From positions 1 to 64,000 of the forward strand of contig NZ_JAAMQZ010000029.1 in NCBI RefSeq assembly GCF_013522825.1: a stretch of DNA of 64,000 bases, written 5' to 3'. How positions within the stretch are numbered: the stretch's first letter is position 1; every line of letters begins with the position of its first letter. Shown here piece after piece: positions 8,028 to 17,336 of this stretch. The position numbers and the translations under genes were made by a program. The DNA is from Stutzerimonas stutzeri. GTDB lineage: Bacteria > Pseudomonadota > Gammaproteobacteria > Pseudomonadales > Pseudomonadaceae. The notes under the pieces were generated by a model. The model saw nothing but the letters and a program-made list of their open reading frames with translations. It was not told the origin of the DNA and did not search any database.

Positions 8028-9848
8028 TCAGCTGCGATCAACGCCAAGTTGTAAGAACGGGTTGTTGAGCGGCACTTCCTCGAACAGATGCCTCGGATCT
8101 GCCAGCAGGTAACCATGCAGTCGTCGTGACTTGCGTGGTCCTGTCACCTCGCAGGTCCAGATGTTCAGACCATTGACCTGCTTGCGGTGCAGTTGCAGCT
8201 TTTCGAAGCGCTTTTGCACCCACTGCCAATCTGCAACCTGATCCTGCTTGGCGAGCGTGGCCGTGTTCGGGTGCTCTTGTGCGTAGCGCTGAAACACACC
8301 GGGGCTAACCAGAAATGCCGTGTCGGCCACGGTGTGCACCAGGGCCCTGGCGTCATTGATGATGAGTTTGCGGCTCTGTACACGCTGCCGCAGCCAAGCC
8401 AGGAAATGTTCGCCGGAAGGTGACTCCGGTGAGTTTCCACCGTTTTCGATGGGCGGAAGTACAGCGGCAGGGGGCAGCATTGAATCGTTCGCCTGGGAAG
8501 GTGCGGCCGGGTCATTGATGCCCGTTGCTGGGGGTGGTTCAACCTCCGGCCTCTGTGGGTGCGGTTCGGTATCTGAGGTGCCGAGCAATGCCAGCAGGGC
8601 GTCGACGCTATCGGCAGCGGGTGCAGCAGAGGCCGCACGTGCGGCGGTCGCCACGGGTGAGGTTTCACCGCTATCGATGAATGATTCTGTGGTCGCATCG
8701 TTGCGCTCTACCTCAATCACGACAGTGCCAGTGAACGGCTCCGGCCGACCATCTCCCTCCCAGATCAGAGCCGGCGCCAATCGCAGCAGTGTGAACGTGT
8801 GCGACCAGCCTGCGTCGCTCGTGACCGTTGCTCGCCAGATTGCCTTGCCGTCAGTGGTGGGCTGGAGCATGCCGTGATCCTGCAGCACGTTGAACACGGC
8901 AGTGTTGTTCGCAGGGATACCTTCGATGCCCTGTGCCAGCAAGTGCGCGCGCAACTTGTCCGAAACAGTCTTGCTGACCAACCACAGAGAATCCTGCGTC
9001 AGCCAGCCGTCCGACGCCTGGGGTTGGTTGAGTTTCAGCTCCTCCTTCAGCAGGTAGCGCAGGCCATTGAGCAGCTTGCGCTGCAGCGCTTGCTTCGGGG
9101 CCGCCATAGCCCGTGCAGGATCGCCGCCCAGGGCCTGGGCAACCGAAGCACGGTCGGCCTGAATGACCAGCTCACCGAGGACGCCGGCGTGTTCGTACTG
9201 GCCGGCCAGGACGTACAGCAGTGCGGACCAGAGTGGAGGGAAGGTGCTGAGCCAGTCGAGACTCTCGCCATCGAGCACCTGGCGATACAGCAAGCCCGTG
9301 GCAGCGTTGTGTAAGCGGTATTCGCGATCCTGCCGGTAGCGGAATCGGTAGGGGCGTGCCAGCGGGCCGTGCCAGGGGTGCCAAATGCTGCCGTCGGCAT
9401 GTTCGACGTGCAGATCGACAGCGATCTTGCCGATGTCATGCAGCAGCGCGGCGTAGGCTATGGCGGCGGTCCAGGCTTCTGCCTGCACGACCTGGTCCTC
9501 GGGTGTGGTGCCACTGGGTAGCAGGTACGACTGCCGCAGTTTGAGCGCATACGCGACGATTTCCAGGCCGTGGTCCAGCATCCCCCCTGGATACGCATGA
9601 TGATGCGCTTCCGACGCAGGAAACTGCTGGACCAGCTCGGCATAGCGTTGCAGCGGAGCCAAGTAGAGTGAGGCGAAATGCTTGCGCGAGAGCGAGGTGC
9701 GTTGCCAGATGTGTTCCAGCAGTTTCTGCCGGCGCGTTGTGGACAGCAGGGAGGCGACCGACTCGGGCCGCATCAGTCCTTTTTCCTTGCCTCCGGTGGA
9801 GGGGAGAGAGGCTGCTGTTGGGCGTTTTCGTTGGAATAGCGAGAGCAT
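8028..9848 (-). CDS. MobH-family relaxase, PFGI-1-class ICE (TraI_2)
   Basis: 606-residue relaxase that would nick the ICE at oriT to start transfer. The N-terminal TraI_2 domain carries the HD-like metal site: HHHAYPGGMLDHGLE around residue 80 and LLHDIGKIAVD around 137. A low-complexity Ala/Pro/Asp linker (about 430-520) joins it to a C-terminal TraI_2_C domain. Length matches the family (about 600-650). The start at 9848 (MLSLFQRKRP) was preferred to the longer frame from 10031, which is Pro/Arg-rich junk. In PFGI-1-type ICEs the relaxase gene usually lies near the integrase; here the next genes downstream are cusCBA, so cargo has entered or the integrase lies outside the window. Confidence 0.9.
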   Translation of the reverse strand: MLSLFQRKRPTAASLPSTGGKEKGLMRPESVASLLSTTRRQKLLEHIWQRTSLSRKHFASLYLAPLQRYAELVQQFPASEAHHHAYPGGMLDHGLEIVAYALKLRQSYLLPSGTTPEDQVVQAEAWTAAIAYAALLHDIGKIAVDLHVEHADGSIWHPWHGPLARPYRFRYRQDREYRLHNAATGLLYRQVLDGESLDWLSTFPPLWSALLYVLAGQYEHAGVLGELVIQADRASVAQALGGDPARAMAAPKQALQRKLLNGLRYLLKEELKLNQPQASDGWLTQDSLWLVSKTVSDKLRAHLLAQGIEGIPANNTAVFNVLQDHGMLQPTTDGKAIWRATVTSDAGWSHTFTLLRLAPALIWEGDGRPEPFTGTVVIEVERNDATTESFIDSGETSPVATAARAASAAPAADSVDALLALLGTSDTEPHPQRPEVEPPPATGINDPAAPSQANDSMLPPAAVLPPIENGGNSPESPSGEHFLAWLRQRVQSRKLIINDARALVHTVADTAFLVSPGVFQRYAQEHPNTATLAKQDQVADWQWVQKRFEKLQLHRKQVNGLNIWTCEVTGPRKSRRLHGYLLADPRHLFEEVPLNNPFLQLGVDRS

Positions 9849-10248
9849 CGATGGCACCTGGAGTTGAGGCAGGCGAGGGCCTTTTCCCTTTCCGGGTAAG
9901 CCCGTTTCCCTTGAGTCCCATTCCCTTGCGCCCTTGCTGGAATCCTTTGATATAGCAGGCGCGAACGGCCATCCGCGAGCGTCTATGCGGTGTGGGTGAT
10001 TGCTCTTTGAGGGCGCCCCTAGAAGGAGCACGTTTGGCCGTGCGCTTTGCTCAGTTCAGGCAGGGCCTTTCCTCGTGACTTCTAGTCTCTTGCCCTTTTC
10101 CAGACTTTTGGTGCGGGCAGTTGCTCCTTTGCTGGCACCAGACAATGCGGTGATGATCCAAACCGGATTGTTTAGAGAAGGCAGGCTGTTCCCCCTCTAC
10201 CGTGGTGACCCACACAGGCCAGCCGGATGGACACCATGCCGAACCTAT
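9849..10248. other. Non-coding region between relaxase and toxin-antitoxin genes
   Basis: About 400 bases without a supported gene. It contains short inverted repeats (for example GCACG...CGTGC near 10028-10043). Because it directly precedes a relaxase gene it is a candidate oriT region, but no recognisable nic sequence for MobH systems can be named from sequence alone. Confidence 0.25.
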
Positions 10249-10286
10249 ACCATAATGATCATATCAATCATATTGACCGATATGGT
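10249..10286. promoter_or_regulatory. Dyad-rich operator of the toxin-antitoxin operon
   Basis: AT-rich region bounded by ACCATA (10249) and TATGGT (10281-10286) and containing the palindrome ATGATCAT. It ends 12 bases before the antitoxin start, the place where Phd/YefM antitoxins usually bind to autorepress. Confidence 0.4.
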
Positions 10287-10298
10287 CCGAGGTGGATG

Positions 10299-10571
10299 AT
10301 GATTACCGAAGTCAGCGCCGTGAGCTTCCGGCAGAACCTGGGCGAGATGCTCAACCAGGTGCAATACCGCAACGACAGCATCGTCATCAAGAAGGACGGC
10401 AAACCGGTTGCGGCCCTTGTAGACGCCGAGCTGTTCGCCCGCATTCGACGCATGCAGGAGCGCTTCGATGCGTTGAGCGGCCGGATCGGCGAGGCCTACG
10501 CCAGCGTATCGGTCGAGGACGGTCTGGCCGAGATCGAGGCTGCGGTTGCGGCTGAGCGGAAGCGGGGCTGA
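10299..10571 (+). CDS. Phd/YefM-family antitoxin
   Basis: 90-residue antitoxin. The N-terminus (TEVSAVSFRQNLGEMLNQV, then KDGKPVAALVDAELF) is the Phd/YefM DNA-binding fold; the acidic helical C-terminus (VSVEDGLAEIEAAVAAE) is the usual toxin-binding tail. GAGGTGG just upstream favours ATG 10299 over the adjoining ATG 10296. The stop overlaps the toxin start by one base (TGATG). Such pairs stabilise ICEs and plasmids by killing cells that lose them. The pairing with a PIN toxin is less common than Phd-Doc or YefM-YoeB. Confidence 0.85.
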   Translation: MITEVSAVSFRQNLGEMLNQVQYRNDSIVIKKDGKPVAALVDAELFARIRRMQERFDALSGRIGEAYASVSVEDGLAEIEAAVAAERKRG

Positions 10572-10984
10572 TGGCAGGGCTGCGCGTCGTGCTCGATACC
10601 AACGTGCTGGTGTCGGGCTTGGCGTATCCGGGCAGCGTGCCGGGGCGCATTGTGGCGGCCTGGCGCCAAGGCGGTCTGGATGTCGCGCTTTCGCACTACA
10701 TCCTGGACGAGCTGGCCCGTGTGTTGCCGCGCTTGCCCCGAATCGGCATGACCCCCGTGGAGATCCGCGATCTGGTCGACAGCCTCATGTTCCTGGTCGA
10801 TATCGTCGAGCCGGAGGGCGAACATGCGGCAGACCTGCGTGACCCGGCTGACCAGCTCGTATTGCTCACGCTGATGGCGGCGCAGGCCGATTATCTGATT
10901 ACCGGCGACAAGGACTTGCTTGCGCTGGCAAATCGGTATCCCATCGTAACGCCTGCGGAGTTTTGGTCGCGCCACGGTGTCTGA
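10571..10984 (+). CDS. PIN-domain toxin (predicted ribonuclease)
   Basis: 137-residue PIN-domain protein. Acidic residues expected for Mg-dependent RNA cleavage are visible: Asp in VVLDTNVLVSG (about residue 9), Glu in YILDELARVL (about 47), and Asp residues in DPADQL and ITGDKDLL (about 92-119). It belongs to the 'putative toxin-antitoxin system toxin component, PIN family' group, which commonly pairs with Phd-type antitoxins. Start and antitoxin stop share a base, so translation is coupled. Likely role is post-segregational stabilisation of the element; the RNA target cannot be told from sequence. Confidence 0.85.
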   Translation: MAGLRVVLDTNVLVSGLAYPGSVPGRIVAAWRQGGLDVALSHYILDELARVLPRLPRIGMTPVEIRDLVDSLMFLVDIVEPEGEHAADLRDPADQLVLLTLMAAQADYLITGDKDLLALANRYPIVTPAEFWSRHGV

Positions 10985-11097
10985 TGGATGACGTGCAGAA
11001 ATGCCCGTTACGCTTGAATAACCACGTGAGCTTCGATCAAAGGCACGGCAGACCCGATGTTGAGAGGACATAGCGGGACGACCATGAGGTAACCACC

Positions 11098-11478
11098 ATG
11101 AAAACTTTTGCGCAGACTTCATTCGCAGAGCACCTTGGCCAAGTATTCGGCCGGATGTGGTGTGGATGCCTGCGTCTAGAGCGGAAGATGAGTGGTTGGC
11201 TCGTAGAGCACGGTTTACCTGCTGGTGGAGCTACTGCCTTGCTCTGGATTGCCAAGCTGATGGTGGTTGGTGTGCTGCTATACGCCGCCTTCTGGTTGGT
11301 GCTTGTGCTTCTTGTGGCAGTGATTGCGGCATGGATGGCCCGCGACTCCGATGAAGGTGCGTCAGAAGAGTGGGCGGTCGGTGAGCAAGCTGAACACAAG
11401 ATCAATCCTGGCTACCATCCGGCTCTTTACAATGATGCTCCCGATTCGCGTTTCGCAGACCCGCAGCATGATGACTGA
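11098..11478 (+). CDS. DUF3742-family ICE membrane protein
   Basis: 126-residue protein with one or two hydrophobic segments (about residues 45-82: ALLWIAKLMVVGVLLYAAF, then WLVLVLLVAVIAAWMA) and an acidic polar C-terminus ending NPGYHPALYND. This pattern and its place opposite the TraG-N gene are typical of DUF3742 proteins in PFGI-1-class ICEs. Function is unknown. It runs convergently to the T4SS operon, with 28 bases between stop codons. Confidence 0.8.
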   Translation: MKTFAQTSFAEHLGQVFGRMWCGCLRLERKMSGWLVEHGLPAGGATALLWIAKLMVVGVLLYAAFWLVLVLLVAVIAAWMARDSDEGASEEWAVGEQAEHKINPGYHPALYNDAPDSRFADPQHDD

Positions 11479-11506
11479 CGCCATCATTAGGTGTCGGGTT
11501 CGCTGC

Positions 11507-13024
11507 CTACCTGAGTTTGCCTGAGAGCATTCCCGGCGCTTTTCCTCCTGCTTGACTTACCGGTCGTGTGCCATCCGAGAGCCCTTGTAGCAGTCCGCCG
11601 GTGCGTACACCGACCCAAGATAAGGCAGCAACCCAAAACGCGGGCAGCGTGATAAACATCGTGGCCATCACGAAGTTGACGACCATATCGCCGAAGGTAT
11701 TATTCAAGCCGATCAGCGGATCGAAGTTTGCGTGCGGTCGGTTCCAGCCCCAGCCCCAGCCATAGAGCGCGTCGAGGATCGTCGAGTCGACCCAGCGCGC
11801 GAGCTGGAACCAGAAATCGACGAAAAACAACGCGAACTGCACGATGCTGATCGTGACTACGGTTTTGAGATCGTAGGTGCCGATAACCAGCACCAACGGG
11901 ATGCAGATCACCAGTGCCATCTTTAGCAGTGCCAGAACCATCGGCAGCGCCTGCCGCATCGCATCCATCGCGGGGAAGAATCCAATGGAGCCGATAGTCA
12001 GCCCGGCGTCACCGACGGCACGGGTGGCGACATTGGGGATGGTCATTTCGATCTGGCCGCCGTAGTCGCTGTAGACCGCCCCCTGGTTGAGCTTCTGCTG
12101 CCGGGGCGACGCGATGGCGCGAATCACCGAATCGTTGACTTGATCCTGTGACAGGAAACCGGCCCAGCCGCCGATCCGCGTCAGCAAGCTGGGGTCGACC
12201 TGGCCGAGCAGGCGCGCACGTAGTCCGTTCCTGCTGCCGGACCACCATTGACTGCAGGTTGGATAACCCGCGCCGCTGGGCACCTCAGTCAACCCAGCAT
12301 CGCGGGCACTGTCGTAGGCCCAGCCCTCGCGTGGCGTCATTGCCCGGTAGATGTCGTAGTAACCCGCAGTGTTGAGGAAGAAGCGCGAACCGATCCAGGT
12401 CACGTCGTACATCTGCTCCTCGTCCAGGGTCGGGCGATTCATGAAGAGCTTGGCGCGTGCAGGTCCATAGCAGTCGTGAGTGAAATCGCTCACCTCTTGG
12501 GCGAGGACTGGATCATCGATGCGGGTGGCGTCGACCTCCATGCGCATCTGCCGCAGATCGGTGCCGCAGGGGATCGCCGCCACCGCAGCGCCGGTGAGCG
12601 CCCGCGAGACGGTGTGCATGAAGGCCCACCACACCGGCACTTTGGCCGACTGGTTGTTGAGGGTGCTGAAGGACTGGGACCAGCCTGTCTCAGCAGGCAC
12701 CGGGACACTCACTTGGCATTGAGCTGAGCGGGTGCGATCGAACTGGAGCGTGTTGAAATCCACGTCGATGAACGGCATGCCCGCGAACAGGATAACCACG
12801 ATGGATACATAGACGCGGCTCTCGATGCGCACGGCCGACAACGCGCCCTTGTTGCCTTCGTCGGCACCTTCGGCGCGAGCCTTGAGCCATTCCTGAATGA
12901 TGATCGCTAAAAAGGGTATGGCGAATACGCCACTGGCGACGAGAACTGCCCAAATGCCGTTGTGGACGATCCAGGAGACAAGCGTCAGGTAATACTCAAG
13001 GTAATCGGTGGTGTAGAGGGTCAT
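11507..13024 (-). CDS. TraG N-terminal-domain conjugation protein (mating-pair stabilisation)
   Basis: 505-residue membrane protein with the TraG-N organisation: an N-terminal helix pair (WIVHNGIWAVLVASGVFAI, about 18-36), a periplasmic region, and several C-terminal hydrophobic helices (about 365-480). It ends in a Gly/Arg tail. In F-type systems TraG/TraN-like proteins stabilise mating pairs and mediate entry exclusion; this shorter ICE version keeps only the membrane domain. It is the last gene of the leftward T4SS cluster, 12 bases after the 113-residue protein. Confidence 0.85.
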   Translation of the reverse strand: MTLYTTDYLEYYLTLVSWIVHNGIWAVLVASGVFAIPFLAIIIQEWLKARAEGADEGNKGALSAVRIESRVYVSIVVILFAGMPFIDVDFNTLQFDRTRSAQCQVSVPVPAETGWSQSFSTLNNQSAKVPVWWAFMHTVSRALTGAAVAAIPCGTDLRQMRMEVDATRIDDPVLAQEVSDFTHDCYGPARAKLFMNRPTLDEEQMYDVTWIGSRFFLNTAGYYDIYRAMTPREGWAYDSARDAGLTEVPSGAGYPTCSQWWSGSRNGLRARLLGQVDPSLLTRIGGWAGFLSQDQVNDSVIRAIASPRQQKLNQGAVYSDYGGQIEMTIPNVATRAVGDAGLTIGSIGFFPAMDAMRQALPMVLALLKMALVICIPLVLVIGTYDLKTVVTISIVQFALFFVDFWFQLARWVDSTILDALYGWGWGWNRPHANFDPLIGLNNTFGDMVVNFVMATMFITLPAFWVAALSWVGVRTGGLLQGLSDGTRPVSQAGGKAPGMLSGKLR

Positions 13025-13036
13025 TGCAGCCTCCGG

Positions 13037-13378
13037 TTATCCGCCTTGTACGAACTGGCTGATTTCCAGTGCCGCTATTGCGATGACAGCAGCGATTTCG
13101 GCCGTCCGCAGGCGCCGGTGAGTGCCGGTTTCCGCCTCGCGAGCCAGTACACGGCGCCGCATCCAGCACCAGCCCCAAGTGGTGCTGGCATAGAGCAGTA
13201 GCCGCCAGGCCAGGAAATGGCCGCTATGATCATCCAGCCATTGCTGCCAACCCTCGATGCCGCCGGCCAAGTGGATGCCGACGACATTGGCAGTGATTGT
13301 CGCGACCAGTAGCAGAAGGACCCACAGCAGCGTCAAACTTGCGCGACGTAGCCAGTGGCGCCGCCACGCCATGCTCAT
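13037..13378 (-). CDS. ICE conserved membrane protein, unknown function
   Basis: 113-residue protein with basic N-terminus, a membrane helix at about 14-36 (LTLLWVLLLLVATITANVV), a second around 55-75 and a third near 95-110. No named domain recognised. It overlaps the stop of the preceding PFL_4711-family gene by ATGA and sits directly before TraG-N, a constant position in this ICE class, so a role in the conjugation apparatus is likely but inferred from position only. Confidence 0.7.
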   Translation of the reverse strand: MSMAWRRHWLRRASLTLLWVLLLLVATITANVVGIHLAGGIEGWQQWLDDHSGHFLAWRLLLYASTTWGWCWMRRRVLAREAETGTHRRLRTAEIAAVIAIAALEISQFVQGG

Positions 13379-14778
13379 GGAGTGCTCCCGCTGCTTGGTG
13401 GGCGCTGCAACTGATCGAGCCGGTCGCGGGTCGGATCACCTTGATAGATGCCTCGCGAGCCCGCAGAGCGTGCGCTGTGACGCTGGATGATGGCAGTGGG
13501 CGAATTGCTCGCCAGCTCGCGGCGCAGCTCCAGCTCGGTTTTCAGGTTATGGATTTCGCGGTCGAGTAGATCGCTTTCGCGTGAAACTGCTTTTTGCGCT
13601 AATTCGTTGGCTGCAACGTTCGGTTCTTTGCGTCCAGTCAGCAGGGTACGTTGCAGCAGCAATGCTTTTTCGAGCACGCTGGACAAGGCGATTTCCGAAG
13701 CGAGGCGCCGCGCCAGGATGTCTTGATCGGGTTCGTCGCGCAGTGCTTCAATCACGCCGCGCGTGATTGGCAGCGAGGCGCTGCCGACCGTCTGTAAATT
13801 GTCGAAGCTTAGGGGCTGGCTGCCGGCGATCAGCCCCTGGAGTACTTCGAGCCTCTCCTCGTATTCCTCCTGGATCAGCGGCGTCAGGCCGACTCCGGGC
13901 ATCGTCATAGTCTTGGTGCATGCTTCGCACGTGCGCTGCTCTTGCTCGCCCAGCACCCGTACGGCCCAGGCTGAGGCTGCGGTGGGCGAGTTCCAGGTCT
14001 GGCAGGTCAGGTTGCCACCGCAACTGCTCGGATCGATTGTGCTGGTGTCGTCGACATCGCGCCCGTTAACCAGGTTGTAACCGGCGCGGGTGACATCACT
14101 GACGACGCGAATCGGGCGCTGCCCCATGCCTCCCGCATTTTCACCACCGACCCAGGTCACCCCTTCGTTGCCGCGGCTAGATTCGGTCTGCTCAATGGCT
14201 GATACGGCGTCGGTACTTGAAACGGCTTGCCTAAGTACCATGCCATCGGCGAGCTGGCTCCATCCGATCTGGCCGCCGGCCATGTCGCCCATTTTCTCCG
14301 CCATTGCGCGACAGGTCAGTTTGGAGCGGTCGAAGTCCAGCCGAGCCTGCAGCACGCCGTTGGTCAGCAGGTTGTATAGCCCGGGGTCCGCCCTCTGAAT
14401 GATCAGTGCAGGCAACGACGCCACGGCGGCCGTAGCGTTCTGAATGACTGAGGACATGATGGTCTGGAACCCGTTGGTCACGCCGTTCAACTGGTTCTGG
14501 ATCGTGGTCGAGATAGACATATCGCCGCAGATCAGATTGCTGTCCCAGCCGACGCCAACGCCAATGGAGCGCATATTGGACGCGGGTGTCATCGACACGG
14601 CCTGGCCGCCGCCGATCGAATACAGCACATCGTCACCGATCACGGAGCCCTGATGTTGCACACCATGTTGGTTGACGCTGGTCTGAGCAGATGCATTGGT
14701 GCATGCCATCATCAAAACAGCGGTTAGAAGGAGAGGGCGCGGCATTGCAGCAGGAGAGGATATGCAACGGGTCATCAT
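13375..14778 (-). CDS. ICE conjugation protein, PFL_4711 family (TIGR03755; TraH-like)
   Basis: 467-residue secreted protein. Signal peptide at about 12-32 (MPRPLLLTAVLMMACTNASA). The mature part has cysteines in CGDMS, CGGNLTCQTW and EQRTCEACTKT, and a Glu/Arg-rich helical C-terminus that may form a coiled coil. Family position (after PFL_4710, before the 113-residue protein) and length agree with the PFGI-1 PFL_4711 group, which resembles F-plasmid TraH in place and cysteine content. Probably an envelope part of the pilus assembly. Two adjacent ATGs (14778 and 14775) are possible starts. Confidence 0.85.
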   Translation of the reverse strand: MMTRCISSPAAMPRPLLLTAVLMMACTNASAQTSVNQHGVQHQGSVIGDDVLYSIGGGQAVSMTPASNMRSIGVGVGWDSNLICGDMSISTTIQNQLNGVTNGFQTIMSSVIQNATAAVASLPALIIQRADPGLYNLLTNGVLQARLDFDRSKLTCRAMAEKMGDMAGGQIGWSQLADGMVLRQAVSSTDAVSAIEQTESSRGNEGVTWVGGENAGGMGQRPIRVVSDVTRAGYNLVNGRDVDDTSTIDPSSCGGNLTCQTWNSPTAASAWAVRVLGEQEQRTCEACTKTMTMPGVGLTPLIQEEYEERLEVLQGLIAGSQPLSFDNLQTVGSASLPITRGVIEALRDEPDQDILARRLASEIALSSVLEKALLLQRTLLTGRKEPNVAANELAQKAVSRESDLLDREIHNLKTELELRRELASNSPTAIIQRHSARSAGSRGIYQGDPTRDRLDQLQRPPSSGSTP

Positions 14779-14786
14779 GGCCTGCC

Positions 14787-15722
14787 TCAGTTGAAATCGA
14801 CGCTGCCCAGAAACACCTGACCTTCGCGTTCGCAGCAGCTATAGGGTCGCCACAGCGCCCAGGCGTAATCACCCTGCTGCGCCTGCACGCGGTTTTCGGA
14901 GTGAGGGAAGACCGCGCACGTGCGAGAGAGCGTCGGTGTCAATTCCTGCCACTTGCCTGTCGTGGCGTCGCTCTCGATCAGATCTCCGGCTGGCCAGTAG
15001 CCGTCCGCGGCATCGGCGAGCAGAGGCTGGTAGAGGTGGATTTGGCCGCGGCGGGTGACGACATCCCCGGCACGTTGGGCCACCACCGCGCCGGCCATGT
15101 AGTCGTCGCTTTGGTGCAGGAAGCCGCCGCGTGGATAGACGTTGCCCCAGAGGTTGCGGTCAGTGCGGGTGCCGATCTCGCGTTCGCCTGGAGTCAGCGC
15201 TTCCGGGTACACCATCTCGGGGATGTTGTAGCGCCACGCGATGGTGTCGAGGGTGCTTAACAGGTAAGGCATGAAGGCGGTGCCAGCACCTTCGCAGATA
15301 TAGCCGAAGCCGGAGGCGAACTGGCTGAATACATAGCCGCCGGGGTGGCCGATCACGTCGGCGTTCTTGAACTTCGCCAGGTTGTTTTCGTGGTTCTCGT
15401 TGGTCGTACCATCGCCGCCGGCTTGTGCCGTGGCGTTGGGTTGGCTCATCGACTGCACATCCACCCATGGATTCGCGCCAGTGTTCGAGTAGCTGGACAC
15501 AACCGCGTCGGGCACGTAATGCCTGACCTTGACCGAGGTCTCCACGGAGCAACTGAAATACGTACAGAGCAGCCAGAAACAGATCCCGGCAACGCGATAT
15601 TCCAGACAATCCGGTGAGAGCGTCGAGGATGCGATGGTCGAGGTGTCGAGCGCGAACGACGGGGTCCCCGTCGTCAGTAGAATGGCGGCGATGCCGGCGC
15701 GCAGGCGGTGAGAACACATCAT
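14787..15722 (-). CDS. ICE conjugation protein, PFL_4710 family (TIGR03756; TraU-like)
   Basis: 311-residue secreted protein with signal peptide about 1-25 (ending TPSFA). It has a Cys-rich start (SPDCLEYRVAGICFWLLC, then YFSCS) and a C-terminal CC pair (RPYSCCEREGQ), the pattern of TraU-type proteins, which need disulfide bonds for envelope assembly. It lies between the PFL_4709 and PFL_4711 family genes; its start overlaps the previous stop by ATGA. The role is in DNA transfer rather than pilus extension by analogy with F TraU. Confidence 0.85.
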   Translation of the reverse strand: MMCSHRLRAGIAAILLTTGTPSFALDTSTIASSTLSPDCLEYRVAGICFWLLCTYFSCSVETSVKVRHYVPDAVVSSYSNTGANPWVDVQSMSQPNATAQAGGDGTTNENHENNLAKFKNADVIGHPGGYVFSQFASGFGYICEGAGTAFMPYLLSTLDTIAWRYNIPEMVYPEALTPGEREIGTRTDRNLWGNVYPRGGFLHQSDDYMAGAVVAQRAGDVVTRRGQIHLYQPLLADAADGYWPAGDLIESDATTGKWQELTPTLSRTCAVFPHSENRVQAQQGDYAWALWRPYSCCEREGQVFLGSVDFN

Positions 15723-16156
15723 GGCTGCGTTCTCTGATGCGCTTTGATGAGCGCAACCGCCTTGGCGACGTCCGGCTCGCCATAAACCACATAGCGTTGA
15801 TCAACCACTACAGCGGGGATCGTGGTAATGCCCAGGCTCCAGGCATCCACCACGCCTTGGTAAGCCGTACCAAGGCGCGTCTGTAGAAAGTTGCCGCCGT
15901 CTTTTAGTCGCCGTTGCACGAGGGCGGTACTGCGCGTGGGGTCGGCAGGCAGATGGGCACCCAACTCGGCCTTGATTCGGGCTGGCTGATCCAGCTCGAT
16001 AACCCGAACGCCGCGGGTAGCCGGTACCGGGTGCTGGCTATCGGTAACAACGAGAATGTTCTTGGCCTGCGCCAGCGGGCCGAGCAGCGCTGTGCAAAGC
16101 GCTGTGGCAAGTACGTACATGCGCAGTTTGGGTGGGCAAGGAAGCGGGGCTGGCAT
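15719..16156 (-). CDS. ICE conjugation protein, PFL_4709 family (TIGR03757; TrbC/thioredoxin-like)
   Basis: 145-residue exported protein. A second Met at 16120 would give a cleaner signal peptide (MYVLATALCTALLGPLAQA); neither start has a strong ribosome site. The mature region (NILVVTDSQHPV, later LGITTIPAVVVDQRYVVYGEPDV) looks like a thioredoxin-fold TrbC-type protein without a CxxC pair. It begins the PFL_4709-4710-4711 block and overlaps the next gene by 4 bases. Confidence 0.8.
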   Translation of the reverse strand: MPAPLPCPPKLRMYVLATALCTALLGPLAQAKNILVVTDSQHPVPATRGVRVIELDQPARIKAELGAHLPADPTRSTALVQRRLKDGGNFLQTRLGTAYQGVVDAWSLGITTIPAVVVDQRYVVYGEPDVAKAVALIKAHQRTQP

Positions 16157-16380
16157 GTCAAGCTACCGTGAAAGTGGATTGTGCCGGCAGTTGACTCGAC
16201 GGAAAGGGACACGGCGACAAACAAACGGGAATCACGGCCTTCCGATTTAATCGCGAGCCGGAGAACAACGCGGAGCCAAAAGGTTTCTGTGCGGAGATAA
16301 GCAGGCGCGGGGCGGCGCGCCCGAGTGGGCGGCCGACTCCGTGCAGGTAGGGAAAAGATTGCGCCGCGTAGCGACGAGGA

Positions 16381-16881
16381 CTACAGCAGGCCATTCGAGG
16401 CGAACGAGAACGGTTCGCCCTTGCCGACGATGAAATGATCCAGCAACCGTACTTCCACGCAGTCCAGCGCATTTTTCACGCGCTGGGTCAGTCGTTCGTC
16501 CGAGGATGAGGGGTCTGAGCAGCCGGACGGGTGCTGGTGCGCGACGATCAGGGCGGCGGCATTGTGGGCAAGCGCTCGCTGAACAAGCACGCGGGGATGA
16601 ATTTGAGCTGCGTCTATTGTGCCCCTAAACAGCGTTTCACAGGCGATGACCTGATGTTTTGAGGACAGGAATACTGCGACGAACACTTCGCTGGGTTCTG
16701 GCATCAGCTTCAAACGCAGATAGTCGCTGACAGCCTCCGGGTTGAGCAGTAGGGGGCCATCGTTGAATAAGCGGCGCTCCAGTAGCTCAATAGCCTGCGC
16801 GATGATGCGGTTTTCGTAGTCGAGAGCCGTTGGCGGACAGGATTTTGCCATAGAGTCGAGGCGGACTAAGGATGTGAGCAT
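16381..16881 (-). CDS. RadC/JAB-domain protein of ICE
   Basis: 166-residue RadC-like protein of the JAB1/MPN fold. It has the JAMM metal motif HQHPSGCSDPSSSD (about residues 115-128) and the preceding SSKHQVIACETLFRGT strand. It lacks the helix-hairpin-helix N-terminus of chromosomal RadC, as usual for ICE and plasmid copies (about 160-170 residues). ATG 16881 is fixed by GGAGGT 7 bases upstream. Despite the name, a repair role is not established; mobile RadC-like proteins may act in defence evasion or recombination. It sits inside the transfer cluster between the ATPase and PFL_4709. Confidence 0.88.
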   Translation of the reverse strand: MLTSLVRLDSMAKSCPPTALDYENRIIAQAIELLERRLFNDGPLLLNPEAVSDYLRLKLMPEPSEVFVAVFLSSKHQVIACETLFRGTIDAAQIHPRVLVQRALAHNAAALIVAHQHPSGCSDPSSSDERLTQRVKNALDCVEVRLLDHFIVGKGEPFSFASNGLL

Positions 16882-17336
16882 GGGATGACCTCCGCGGGAG
16901 AGTTCGGAGGTGCGCCCATGGAGGGTTTTCCCTCCGGGGACGATGGTTGTGGTGTCTGGATGAGCATGGCATCCGCCAACGCCTTGGCGGTGGCTGTTCG
17001 CACAGGGATGCAAGGCGAACGGGAGTGGTCAGCGCGGCAATGCGGCGCCGTAGCCTTGAGGACCGTGGCTACCGACTTGCAACGTCAGTTGAGCGCAGCA
17101 TGGCTCTGAGCACGACAAAGAATCGGAAACTGATTCGTCCGGTTTAAGTGTCGCTTTAACTGATGCGTCGCAGAGCACGTAGGAATGGCGGGATTCGGCG
17201 TTTGGGCCAAGGCGGTTCCGCTCCCAGGATAGCGCCTGGCCGTGAGTTCGGGTGTGCAGGAGGATTTGGTTCCCATCGCTCAATAGTCGGCGAAACACCG
17301 ATTACACCTGTACATTTAGTCTAATTTAAGAGTTCT
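16882..17336. other. Non-coding region between radC and the VirB4 ATPase gene
   Basis: 455 bases. Short open frames occur on both strands but none has a recognisable product or a fitting ribosome site. It probably carries the radC promoter. Nothing else distinctive is seen. Confidence 0.4.
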
